Positions 8,207-15,562 of a DNA stretch of 64,000 nt are shown one piece after another. Every line of letters begins with the position of its first letter. The first letter of the stretch is position 1. This DNA comes from Muribaculaceae bacterium (GTDB lineage Bacteria > Bacteroidota > Bacteroidia > Bacteroidales > Muribaculaceae): positions 1-64,000 of the forward strand of contig JAFQZK010000003.1 in the NCBI GenBank assembly GCA_017405965.1, read 5' to 3'. The position numbers and the translations under genes are program-made. The notes beneath the pieces were generated by a model. That model was given only the letters and a program-made list of their open reading frames with translations. It was not told the DNA's origin and searched no databases.

Positions 8207-9238
8207 TTACGATAGGAACCAGGAATAGGTTGAATCCGCTCCTTTAAGAGTGGCAGTAAGGCCTAAAGCGATATCCGTTGCATTTACTTGGCGCTGGATG
8301 AAGGAATCGATGTAACTTCCCTTCACAGCCCCAGTCATGAGGTTGAAAAAGTTCCACATGCTCAGTTCGCCTTCTCCGTTTGCCTTGAAGTTGGCATCGC
8401 GGATATATTGTTTAGCGATGTTGTTTACCATTGAATCGGTAATCAGCAGCTCGGGTATTGTCCGTTGCTTGTAGGTCGGAAGGTAGTTGTAGAGTCTCAT
8501 CCGTCCCAGCAGTAATGCAAATTGATGTTCGCTCAGGCTCACTTCACCCAAGGATTTCATCAGGTGAATATGTCTGGCCCAATCGTATTGTTGTAACAGC
8601 TCAAGAACACCGCGATAGATTTCGGCGGTGCTCATAGCTCGTTGGTCTTGCTTGTAACCGTCAGTCCAAAGGCAAAGGTTACAGCATGCCGTGTTTTGGA
8701 ATCCGACGGCGAAAGTGAATTTCTGTGCCGTCAGTCGTCCGTTCAAGTTCTCCATACCGTAGGATTTCACCCCACAGATGGAAAGGTTAAGTCTGTTTCC
8801 GTTAATGTCCTGCCATAAAGAAGGTATCTCAATGCAGAAACACATCCGTTCCCAGTACATGGTTTTGTCTTCCGGCAGGAGCTGTGAAGCGGGTTTATTA
8901 ATCGCTTCTGGTACCCTGCCGCGAATAATGTGGCTCACTCGTATTTCAGGCTCGGCGATTGTTTCTCCTTGATAGAAGTCTCGTGCTGCCTGGTAAGTGG
9001 CCTCGATAAATTGGTTGTGGCTGATCAAAACCTCGTTATCTTTAGCGTAAACGGGGATGATGCAGTCGTTCATAAGCTCACTCCTTGTTGTCGGTTGGGA
9101 GTTAGCCTCAATGAAAGGGGAGCGGGTATCTTCGGTAATGATTTCAGCGTCGATAATGGTCTCCCCGGTGTTGGTTGTTTGATCCGCTTCGACTACCATT
9201 GGAAGGTAGGATGGCGGAATGATTGTTGTTTGTTCCAT
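8207..9238 (-). CDS. DUF3871 family protein
   Basis: The 343-residue protein matches the DUF3871 family of Bacteroidota mobile elements: a variable acidic N-terminus, then a conserved core with RVSHIIRGRVPEA, ICGVKSYGMENL and CCNLCLWTDG, and a C-terminal helical region with LLLGRMRLY and WNFFNLMTGAVKGSYI. Late portions look like the replication/partition-associated proteins these elements encode, but the biochemical role is not known. It is monocistronic, with its own terminator. Assignment rests on motif memory and context. Confidence 0.75.
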   Translation of the reverse strand: MEQTTIIPPSYLPMVVEADQTTNTGETIIDAEIITEDTRSPFIEANSQPTTRSELMNDCIIPVYAKDNEVLISHNQFIEATYQAARDFYQGETIAEPEIRVSHIIRGRVPEAINKPASQLLPEDKTMYWERMCFCIEIPSLWQDINGNRLNLSICGVKSYGMENLNGRLTAQKFTFAVGFQNTACCNLCLWTDGYKQDQRAMSTAEIYRGVLELLQQYDWARHIHLMKSLGEVSLSEHQFALLLGRMRLYNYLPTYKQRTIPELLITDSMVNNIAKQYIRDANFKANGEGELSMWNFFNLMTGAVKGSYIDSFIQRQVNATDIALGLTATLKGADSTYSWFLS

Positions 9239-9398
9239 TTGTTCTGTTGTTAGTTAAATGGTTAATAACATCATGGTGGACCCCGAAGTTTCTCCAGGAT
9301 CTTCACCAGTTTCTTTGAATTCTTAAGTAGCGTAGCGATTGTCTCGCATACGATCACAATACCGTCAATGGCATCGCTGGTTTTCGATTTCTTTACAG

Positions 9399-9539
9399 CT
9401 ACACCCGTGACGGTTCATCTTCTTTCTTCTCGTCTTCTTTCTTGTCTTTGTCATCAACCCAGCTCTTGATCTTCTCTGCGATGTCCAGTAATGCAGAAAT
9501 TCCAAAAAGGGCCATGACGATTTTTGGTAAATTGTTCAT
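9399..9539 (-). CDS. Small 46-residue protein
   Basis: The frame starts at the ATG at 9539, preceded by AGAGAGAAG as a plausible ribosome-binding site. It has a hydrophobic first half (IVMALFGISALLDIAEKI) and a lysine/acid-rich tail, and ends at TAG 9399. A second open stretch in another frame continues to about 9268 without a start codon (VAVKKSKTSDAIDGIVIVCE), so a frameshift may have split one roughly 90-residue protein. Function unknown. Confidence 0.35.
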   Translation of the reverse strand: MNNLPKIVMALFGISALLDIAEKIKSWVDDKDKKEDEKKEDEPSRV

Positions 9540-9901
9540 TGTCTTCTCTCTGTTTTGTCTGTTTGTTGTTGTTAAATGTTAGTAAATAAATGTTAGTTAA
9601 ATCTCTCATATATAAGGGTTTTCCAGGAGAATTGGATGGGGTGGAAACGGATAAAAACAAGGAGAAAAATGGGCTTTTGGGATAGAAATGGTGAAGTTTT
9701 GAGATTGATTAAAAAACTGATGATGGAGATACCGCAGTTAAATATTGTTAAATCGAATATAATCAGTTAATTTTCAATAGATAACAGGGTTGGTTCTAGG
9801 GCCGAAAAATGGCATTTTAGGTTCATTTTTGCCGTTTTCGTTTTTTTCTTAACATTCGTTTATCGTACTATGTATATATAAGCGCGACTCAAAAACGCTT
9901 A
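9540..9901. other. AT-rich divergent intergenic region
   Basis: About 360 bases separate the minus-strand DUF3871-side genes from the plus-strand W-rich gene. No gene is supported here: a 68-codon minus frame at 9454-9660 overlaps the better-supported small ORF. The stretch should contain divergent promoters, but no clean TAnnTTTG box was found. Confidence 0.4.
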
Positions 9902-9937
9902 ATGCAGTCAACTTTAATAATCAAAAATTCTCAAAAA

Positions 9938-10486
9938 ATGAACGAAGTAATCATCAACAATCGAGCGGAGATGCGACGGGTGGAAATGGCAGCAGGTCTG
10001 GAAAAACAAATCGAACGGCAAGCATGGATGACCGTCTCACGAAAACGCCCCCTGAAGGCGACCCACCTGGAAAAGTACGAGCAACAGCTCCTCTGGGACG
10101 AGGTATCCCGAAACAACGAAATCGAATGGACCACCGAGATGGCCCTGCGATGGAAAGAAAAACTGAACTGGAACCTGTTCTCAAAATGCGCCCACGGCCA
10201 GGCGGTAACGGCCGAAGGAATCGAAGCACTCGCCCCCCTGTGGGACTGGAAAGCCCTCACCGCGAACCCTAACGTGAGAATGACCAACGAACTTGTCCGC
10301 AAGTACATCGCCAAATGGGACTGGAGCGCAATGGCGTGGCGCTCATGGGAAGACTACGACGCCCGCGAGTTCTACTCCCAATTCTTCGAGCGAGTCCCCC
10401 TCAACGGATTCAGCGGATCAAAACTGGAGTTCGCCCTCCACCAACAAGAAGTGGAACGCCTGTGGCTAAAGATGAACGAGCAATGA
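9938..10486 (+). CDS. Tryptophan-rich repeat protein
   Basis: About 182 residues from the ATG at 9938, which follows an A-rich stretch; an in-frame ATG at 9902 is the alternative. The protein carries degenerate repeats of the form W-x-x-x-(L/M)-x-x-x-(E/W)-x-W (for example LNWNLFSKCAHGQAVTAEGI, WDWKALTANPNVRMTNELV, WDWSAMAW), a pattern common in Bacteroidota proteins of unknown function. Base composition is clearly GC-richer than both neighbours, which suggests separate acquisition. Its stop overlaps the next start (ATGA), so the two genes are coupled. Confidence 0.6.
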   Translation: MNEVIINNRAEMRRVEMAAGLEKQIERQAWMTVSRKRPLKATHLEKYEQQLLWDEVSRNNEIEWTTEMALRWKEKLNWNLFSKCAHGQAVTAEGIEALAPLWDWKALTANPNVRMTNELVRKYIAKWDWSAMAWRSWEDYDAREFYSQFFERVPLNGFSGSKLEFALHQQEVERLWLKMNEQ

Positions 10487-10959
10487 AACAGCGGATACTC
10501 GAAAACCTGACAACGACTGAACGCCTGACCCTGCTGGAGCTGATATTCGCTCCCGGGGCGGGTGCCCGTCTTGAACAATCCTCATGCCGGTTGAGCGATA
10601 TGGAATGGATGTTCGATTTTAACGTAGTGAATCTGGTCGAGTGCAGATACACATACGACAACGCCAATGATCTCTTCGGAGAATTGAGAAACATGTTGAT
10701 GCCTATCCAGGGAATACACCCCAACTACGGGCTTCTGTGTTTCATCCACATCATCATGTCAGATGGTAATAGTGACAACGAGGCATTCAGCAGGGAGATT
10801 CTAAGGTTTATCGACGACTGCAAGTCCTTAGATATGGTATTTGACCATTTCTTTAGCACTAGCAGTTACAAGGAAGTCATCACACTTCGGGTAGTCTTTG
10901 TCGATGATGAGAAACAAGAAAACATACGTGATTGGGTAACTAAGGATAGTAGAATATAG
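10483..10959 (+). CDS. Hypothetical protein
   Basis: The 158-residue protein starts MKQRILENLTTTERLTLLEL; the start is set by the four-base overlap with the preceding stop. Longer in-frame extension into the upstream gene gives only low-complexity basic sequence. It is mostly helical and acidic, and no family is recognised. Composition shifts from GC-rich at its start to AT-rich at its end, so the composition boundary falls inside it. Confidence 0.55.
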   Translation: MKQRILENLTTTERLTLLELIFAPGAGARLEQSSCRLSDMEWMFDFNVVNLVECRYTYDNANDLFGELRNMLMPIQGIHPNYGLLCFIHIIMSDGNSDNEAFSREILRFIDDCKSLDMVFDHFFSTSSYKEVITLRVVFVDDEKQENIRDWVTKDSRI

Positions 10960-11001
10960 ATCCAATTCACAGAGAAACAATCAATAAAATAACGTGTAAC
11001 T

Positions 11002-11679
11002 ATGAACGAAAAAGAAAAAAACGATTTAAAAGAGATCCTGAAAGGGATTATAGATGACATTGTAGTTGATGCATTCAGTCGTATTAACTATGCCTACCAG
11101 TATCATCGCGAGGGAGTAATAAATGAGGATTCAGCACCTAAAGCGGGAGAGACTAAAACGAGAATAGTTTTTCCCCACTTTAGCAATGGTGAAACACGAA
11201 TAAGTGAGCAAGAGCTTCGGTTTGCTTTTGTTGAGGCTTTTAATGCTTCGCAAGCCGTTAAGGACAATAATTTGTTTTATTCGGTTGAAACACCGACAAG
11301 ACTAAAGTATAAAGACTTCTCATCAGACCCCCACCAAGATGATAATGGTCGTAGCGGAGAGTTAGATATGGTCATCTTTAACGAAAAACAAGAGAGAGTT
11401 TGCCTGATTGAGTTCAAAGCAAACAATGCAGATGCAACAGACCACGAGAAGGATCTTTTAAAGTTGGATAAAGAAGGTGATGGCATTCTCACATATTTCA
11501 TTGAGGTACTTAAATCATATACAGCTGGAGATGAAGAAACAAAAACCATCGGCTCATTAAAGAGAAAGATCAAGCTCAACAATAAAGAAGGCAAAACACT
11601 AATAAGATGCTATGCCTTAGAGGGTAACCGCAGGAGTAACAATAAGAAAGGTGAAGATATAAGTCATCTTTTAGAGTGA
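11002..11679 (+). CDS. PD-(D/E)XK nuclease-like protein
   Basis: This 225-residue protein contains GELDMVIFNEKQERVCLIEFKANN, that is Asp followed after about 14 residues by Glu-x-Lys, which matches the PD-(D/E)XK nuclease core. A preceding Glu-rich helix (SEQELRFAFVEAF) fits the alpha-1 helix of the fold. It may be a restriction-like or structural nuclease; the substrate is unknown. Another protein with the same type of core is encoded 110 bases downstream, so the pair could be a defence or conflict module. No methyltransferase accompanies it. Confidence 0.6.
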   Translation: MNEKEKNDLKEILKGIIDDIVVDAFSRINYAYQYHREGVINEDSAPKAGETKTRIVFPHFSNGETRISEQELRFAFVEAFNASQAVKDNNLFYSVETPTRLKYKDFSSDPHQDDNGRSGELDMVIFNEKQERVCLIEFKANNADATDHEKDLLKLDKEGDGILTYFIEVLKSYTAGDEETKTIGSLKRKIKLNNKEGKTLIRCYALEGNRRSNNKKGEDISHLLE

Positions 11680-11724
11680 CATTCACATCGTGTTAAAGGC
11701 AAATGTGAAAGAGCGAGAAGGATA

Positions 11725-11756
11725 TTTGCAAATCATAGATAGAAACCGTATTTTTG
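11725..11756 (+). promoter_or_regulatory. Bacteroidota-type promoter
   Basis: TTTG at 11725-11728 and TATTTTTG at 11749-11756 are spaced by 20 bases, a good match to the TTTG/TAnnTTTG consensus, 33 bases upstream of the DUF6946-like gene. Confidence 0.7.
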
Positions 11757-11788
11757 CAGATAATTATTAACGTAATAGTAATTGAAAT

Positions 11789-12523
11789 ATGGGAATCATT
11801 ATCAAGAAAACGATAACAATCAAAGATGAAAATGATTGGTTTAGAGTTGCTCCACCAAAAGGGAAGGAGAAACAATGGAAAGATGGCTATAGTGCTAAAG
11901 AATTTGCGAAGTTCGTATCATATGGCGATTTCAAAGAACTTGTTCAATCAGTTTTAAATGAGATTTCTATAAAAACACGAGCAGATTTTATTGGTGAGCC
12001 AGAGGTCGAAACCAAACTTCCCCAAAGAGGAGAAGGCAGAAATCATGACTTGCTTCTGTATAATAAAGATGTTGTTATTGGCATCGAGGCTAAAGTAAAC
12101 GAACCTTTTGGAGATAAGAGTATTCATGAAGAATATAACAATCCAAAAACGAGTGAAAACAAACAAAAACGAATAGAAAAGCTGCTGGAAATGATTGTTC
12201 CAGGAAAAAGCATTGAAGATTTAGAAATCAAAAATTTGCAATACCAATTATTTACCGCTACGGCTGGAACGCTTTTAGAGGCTTACGATAAAGGCAATGA
12301 CAAATGTGTGTTTCTAGTCTTGACGTTCCATGAAAAAGAACATGAAGCAAATCCTGATAACAAAGAAGCATTCAAAAAGTTTGTGAATGTTGTATGTGAT
12401 GAGGGGCAGAACAGTCAAGTTTTTAGAGTCAAGAGAGATGATGATACTGAGGGCAAAGATATCACATGCTGGTTTATAGAGCGAGATATAGCATTTACGC
12501 CTCAAACATTTAAGATTGACTAA
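11789..12523 (+). CDS. DUF6946-like PD-(D/E)XK protein
   Basis: This 244-residue protein resembles the DUF6946 family: an N-terminal DWFRVAPPKG...KQWKDGYSAKEFAKF block, then RNHDLLLYNKDVVIGIEAKVNEPFG, where Asp and Glu-x-Lys form a PD-(D/E)XK-type site, then LQYQLFTATAGTLLEA. It is probably a nuclease-fold protein with unknown target. It has its own promoter and is followed three bases later by a 115-codon gene. Function in this family has not been established as far as I know. Confidence 0.62.
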   Translation: MGIIIKKTITIKDENDWFRVAPPKGKEKQWKDGYSAKEFAKFVSYGDFKELVQSVLNEISIKTRADFIGEPEVETKLPQRGEGRNHDLLLYNKDVVIGIEAKVNEPFGDKSIHEEYNNPKTSENKQKRIEKLLEMIVPGKSIEDLEIKNLQYQLFTATAGTLLEAYDKGNDKCVFLVLTFHEKEHEANPDNKEAFKKFVNVVCDEGQNSQVFRVKRDDDTEGKDITCWFIERDIAFTPQTFKID

Positions 12524-12525
12524 AG

Positions 12526-12873
12526 ATGATGGAGAAACCTGTCGATAATGAGCCTCCAGTACTTGATAGATGGAGGGCGGATGCTGCTACTCTTGTTAAG
12601 GAAGATACTGGTGTTGATGCTATTATCCTGGTTAATCACGGGTATCTTGAACAAAATCCAGTTGTAATGGTCAGGTTTAATGATATTGAGTTATTCGTGT
12701 CAATATCTGATAAACCTGAGATAATAGACAATCCCCAGGTTGATGTTCCGATGAGTGAAGTAATGGGTTGGGTTAAAATGAATAAGGAACTGCTCTTGGA
12801 ATATTGGAATGATGACCTTTATCCAACTTCTAAGATGATCAAGAATATCCAAAAAGTAGAAACTGTGGACTAA
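12526..12873 (+). CDS. Hypothetical protein, probable partner of DUF6946-like gene
   Basis: The acidic 115-residue protein (114 if it starts at the second Met) has a beta-rich core (VDAIILVNHGYLEQNPVVMV) and a tryptophan-containing helical end. It begins two bases after the preceding stop, so it is co-transcribed and possibly co-functional with the nuclease-like protein; an immunity or modulator role is only a guess. No family is recognised. Confidence 0.5.
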   Translation: MMEKPVDNEPPVLDRWRADAATLVKEDTGVDAIILVNHGYLEQNPVVMVRFNDIELFVSISDKPEIIDNPQVDVPMSEVMGWVKMNKELLLEYWNDDLYPTSKMIKNIQKVETVD

Positions 12874-13490
12874 TGTTTGGGATGTGTGTTATGGCTTTCT
12901 CTTCACCACTATACAATCCGTTCAAGAACCTGATCGATTCCTCATTCGCATTCGGAATCTCCTCAGAACCTTTTCACTATACTTTTACCCTCATTCACTT
13001 GACGCCCCTCTCTCGCTTTGGGCTTCGAGGGTCTGTGAATGTCGGCTAAAAGGCTTACGCACTTGTTAAAAAGAAGATAGGAACGGCTCGCTTCGCTCAC
13101 CCAATCCGCAAGCAAAGAGAGACCCACCTGCTGCCGCCTCGCCTCTAGCCCCGTCCGCCTCTCTCTTGTTTCGGATGGAGTGCGTCTTGTGGACGCACCG
13201 TTCTTTTCCTTCTATATCTCCTTATCTATCCTCTACCTGTCCATTTTTTATTAGAAAATTTGCATAGGTATATAAAAACAGCAAAAAAAAGGACACCTAA
13301 ATAAAAAGGAACAACATTACCATTCCTCCCGTTTGTTGAAAGTCAAGTTTTTTAATGATTAGGCTTTTTAAGGATTTATTTGTATCTTTGCAGTATCTAC
13401 AGACGTGATGAGTTATTCCGATTTTTTTTTTCGCGTTATACTTATGTTGCTAAATGCAGATATTCAGAGAACTATAAATCGATATGTATT
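12874..13490 (+). other. 617-base intergenic region with hairpin and promoter
   Basis: No protein gene is supported: the 61-codon frame at 12884-13069 looks random. A locally GC-rich stretch (about 12990-13200) contains an imperfect inverted repeat (arms 13104-13122 and 13157-13176) and a short perfect hairpin TGCGTC/GACGCA near 13190. TATCTTTG at 13383-13390 is a good -7 box for the deiminase gene, about 100 bases upstream of its start. Confidence 0.5.
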
Positions 13491-14513
13491 ATGGGAAAGA
13501 TTCTGACAAAGGATTTCATAACGGACGATAAGACTAATAAGGTCTTTATCTCCAGTTTAATAGACACAAAGACAGGTGACCTTGATAAAGAGGCACGGGC
13601 TAATGTGAAATCTTGCATCATGCAGTTTGAAAAGGACTGTGAACTATTGTACAACACTAAAGATGTTTGGGCTCGTGATTATATGCCTATTCAACTGACC
13701 AAAAACACATATCTGGGATATACCTATAAGCCTGACTATCTCACAAAGTCTCCTGAGTATGCAAAGTGTGTTACAAACTGGAAACTTCATAATGTCCATG
13801 CAGATAAGTATGATTTCAATGGTTTTAAGGTTGTCCAGATACCTCTCATTCTTGATGGTGGTAATGTAGTCAAAGCTATTCTGGATGATAAACCGTGTAT
13901 GATCATGTGTGACAAGGTTCTGCTAGAGAACAACATTAACAAGAATAATAAGACAGAATTAGAGAACTTCCATAAATGGTGGAAGGAATGGTGGGAAGAG
14001 AATTTTGATGGTACCGAAATGAAACTCGTGCTCTTACCATGGGAAGGTTCTAAAGTTGACCCCATAGGCCATGCCGACGGGATGATTCGATATATCGATA
14101 AGAACAAAGTATTAATTACCAACTATAAAGACTTTAATGAGAAGCATTATAACGAGATGATGAAGGCATTGGAGCCAGAAAGGCCCAAGAGGGCTGGATT
14201 CAATGTTATTTCTTTACATTTTTCGGATTTAGAACAATTTAAGAACAACAAACTATTCAGTGTTTTATTGGACCGCTCCTGGTGCTATATCAATTATCTG
14301 CAAGTAGGCACACGAATACTTGTTCCAAGACTTGGTTATGATCTTTTGGACAATGAAGCTCTGAAGCAGATAAGAGAGGCTTTTTCAGCAAATGAACTTA
14401 GTTATGAGATAGAGCTGATTTCTCAAGATATGACCTCTATCGTTGAAGATATGAATGATGAGAAGAACTCAGGAGGCGCTTTGAATTGCTTGACTTGGAC
14501 TATCCAGTCATAA
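13491..14513 (+). CDS. Agmatine deiminase/peptidylarginine deiminase family protein
   Basis: 340 residues from MGKILTKDF; the ATG at 13491 is preferred over a 37-codon upstream extension that crosses the promoter region. Family motifs are in order: DVWARDYMP (58-66), LDGGNVV (121-127), GHADG (193-197) and, near the C-terminus, GGALNCLTW, which holds the catalytic cysteine. These belong to the guanidino-group-modifying fold and suggest deimination of agmatine or a related guanidine. Cytoplasmic, with no signal peptide. It is single, with its own promoter and a strong terminator, inside accessory DNA. The exact substrate cannot be read from sequence. Confidence 0.78.
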   Translation: MGKILTKDFITDDKTNKVFISSLIDTKTGDLDKEARANVKSCIMQFEKDCELLYNTKDVWARDYMPIQLTKNTYLGYTYKPDYLTKSPEYAKCVTNWKLHNVHADKYDFNGFKVVQIPLILDGGNVVKAILDDKPCMIMCDKVLLENNINKNNKTELENFHKWWKEWWEENFDGTEMKLVLLPWEGSKVDPIGHADGMIRYIDKNKVLITNYKDFNEKHYNEMMKALEPERPKRAGFNVISLHFSDLEQFKNNKLFSVLLDRSWCYINYLQVGTRILVPRLGYDLLDNEALKQIREAFSANELSYEIELISQDMTSIVEDMNDEKNSGGALNCLTWTIQS

Positions 14514-14531
14514 TAGCGAAAAAGAAAAACA

Positions 14532-14570
14532 GCCAACCCCATCATTTATTTGATAGAGTTGGCCTTTTTC
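14532..14570. terminator. Bidirectional terminator
   Basis: GCCAAC and GTTGGC flank an inner ATCA/TGAT pairing and are followed by CTTTTTC on plus, with an A-rich mirror on the other side. It separates the convergent deiminase and primase-like genes. Confidence 0.8.
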
Positions 14571-14572
14571 GT

Positions 14573-15562
14573 TTAGTTGGAATTGGATTTTGACTTTTTA
14601 TATTCGCTGTAAGGTTTGTATTCCCCTCTCTTCATCCCAAACATTTCAGCGTTTTTACTGTAAGATCGATTCACTTCGTATCTCAATTTCTCTTTGTCAT
14701 AACCCGTTGGAAGGAAACGTGACTCGAGATAGTTTATAGCTTTCTCAATATCGATCCCGGCTTCACATAGAGACTTGGCTTGAATGAAGATGCTATGGGT
14801 TCTGTTTCCATCGATGTAGTTGTCCTGGAACTTCTGAAATCTGATGTCGAGAATCTTAATGATCTGTTCGTCTGTCATTGGTGAACGTAAACTATTAAGA
14901 CGGGCAATGAATCTAGCGGTGGGAGTTATCGTAGGCAGTGAGTAAGAAGCCGATGTTTTGCTATGTTCAGACTCTTGTTTATCGTATTTTGGGTCATAAT
15001 CGAGATGGAGGGGAATAGCATTGGGATTATAATAGAGATCTGGGTCAAAACTACAATAACATGCTCTCCCGACATCTTCACAGTCATCATCCGGCTCTAT
15101 CCCGAACTGATTAATGAATATCTGCTCCACCTGACGATAAAAGTTGCCGTAATGGATGAGACTGCTGCTATCCGTATTAATGACTACCTTCAATCCATCA
15201 CCGCTTGGACTCTTGAAACAACAATAGGTACAGCCCCATCCCATTACCGTCTGTTTTATCATCTTCAGTTCCTCATCAGTCTTATGGTCAACATCGATAC
15301 ACATGAGACCGGTAAGAAAAGCACAGCCATTATTGCCCCTGTGATGGAATATACCCTGCCACATGATGACCGGTAATGATTTCTTAGCTTCTTTTCTCAG
15401 TTTATCATCCGTTATTGGCCGGACAACACTAATTTTTTGGGCTATTTTACTGTTTGGATCTTTCATTCTGGAGATTATCGTTGAAATACGGCAGCACTTC
15501 TGGTAATCGAAATTATTGACATCCCAGATATTGTTGAAATACGTAACTTCAATATCACTCAT
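14573..15562 (-). CDS. BT4734/VirE N-terminal-like (primase-related) protein
   Basis: The 329-residue protein resembles the BT4734-like/VirE N-terminal family found in Bacteroidota mobile elements, which is related to primase-polymerase folds: MWQGIFHHRG, GLMCIDVDHK and KSPSGDGLKVVI are present, the latter two being likely metal- and nucleotide-site motifs. The C-terminal third (NRTHSIFIQAKSLCEAGIDI) resembles the helical extension of such proteins. Its ATG overlaps the stop of the helicase-like gene, so both are probably one replication unit priming DNA synthesis for the element. Confidence 0.7.
   Translation of the reverse strand: MSDIEVTYFNNIWDVNNFDYQKCCRISTIISRMKDPNSKIAQKISVVRPITDDKLRKEAKKSLPVIMWQGIFHHRGNNGCAFLTGLMCIDVDHKTDEELKMIKQTVMGWGCTYCCFKSPSGDGLKVVINTDSSSLIHYGNFYRQVEQIFINQFGIEPDDDCEDVGRACYCSFDPDLYYNPNAIPLHLDYDPKYDKQESEHSKTSASYSLPTITPTARFIARLNSLRSPMTDEQIIKILDIRFQKFQDNYIDGNRTHSIFIQAKSLCEAGIDIEKAINYLESRFLPTGYDKEKLRYEVNRSYSKNAEMFGMKRGEYKPYSEYKKSKSNSN

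Noticed and set aside
11002-12523. Type II restriction-modification pair
   Set aside because: Both proteins carry only nuclease-type cores; no methyltransferase motifs are present.
12884-13069. 61-codon plus-strand frame
   Set aside because: Random-looking translation over a GC-shifted intergenic stretch; no start context or homology.
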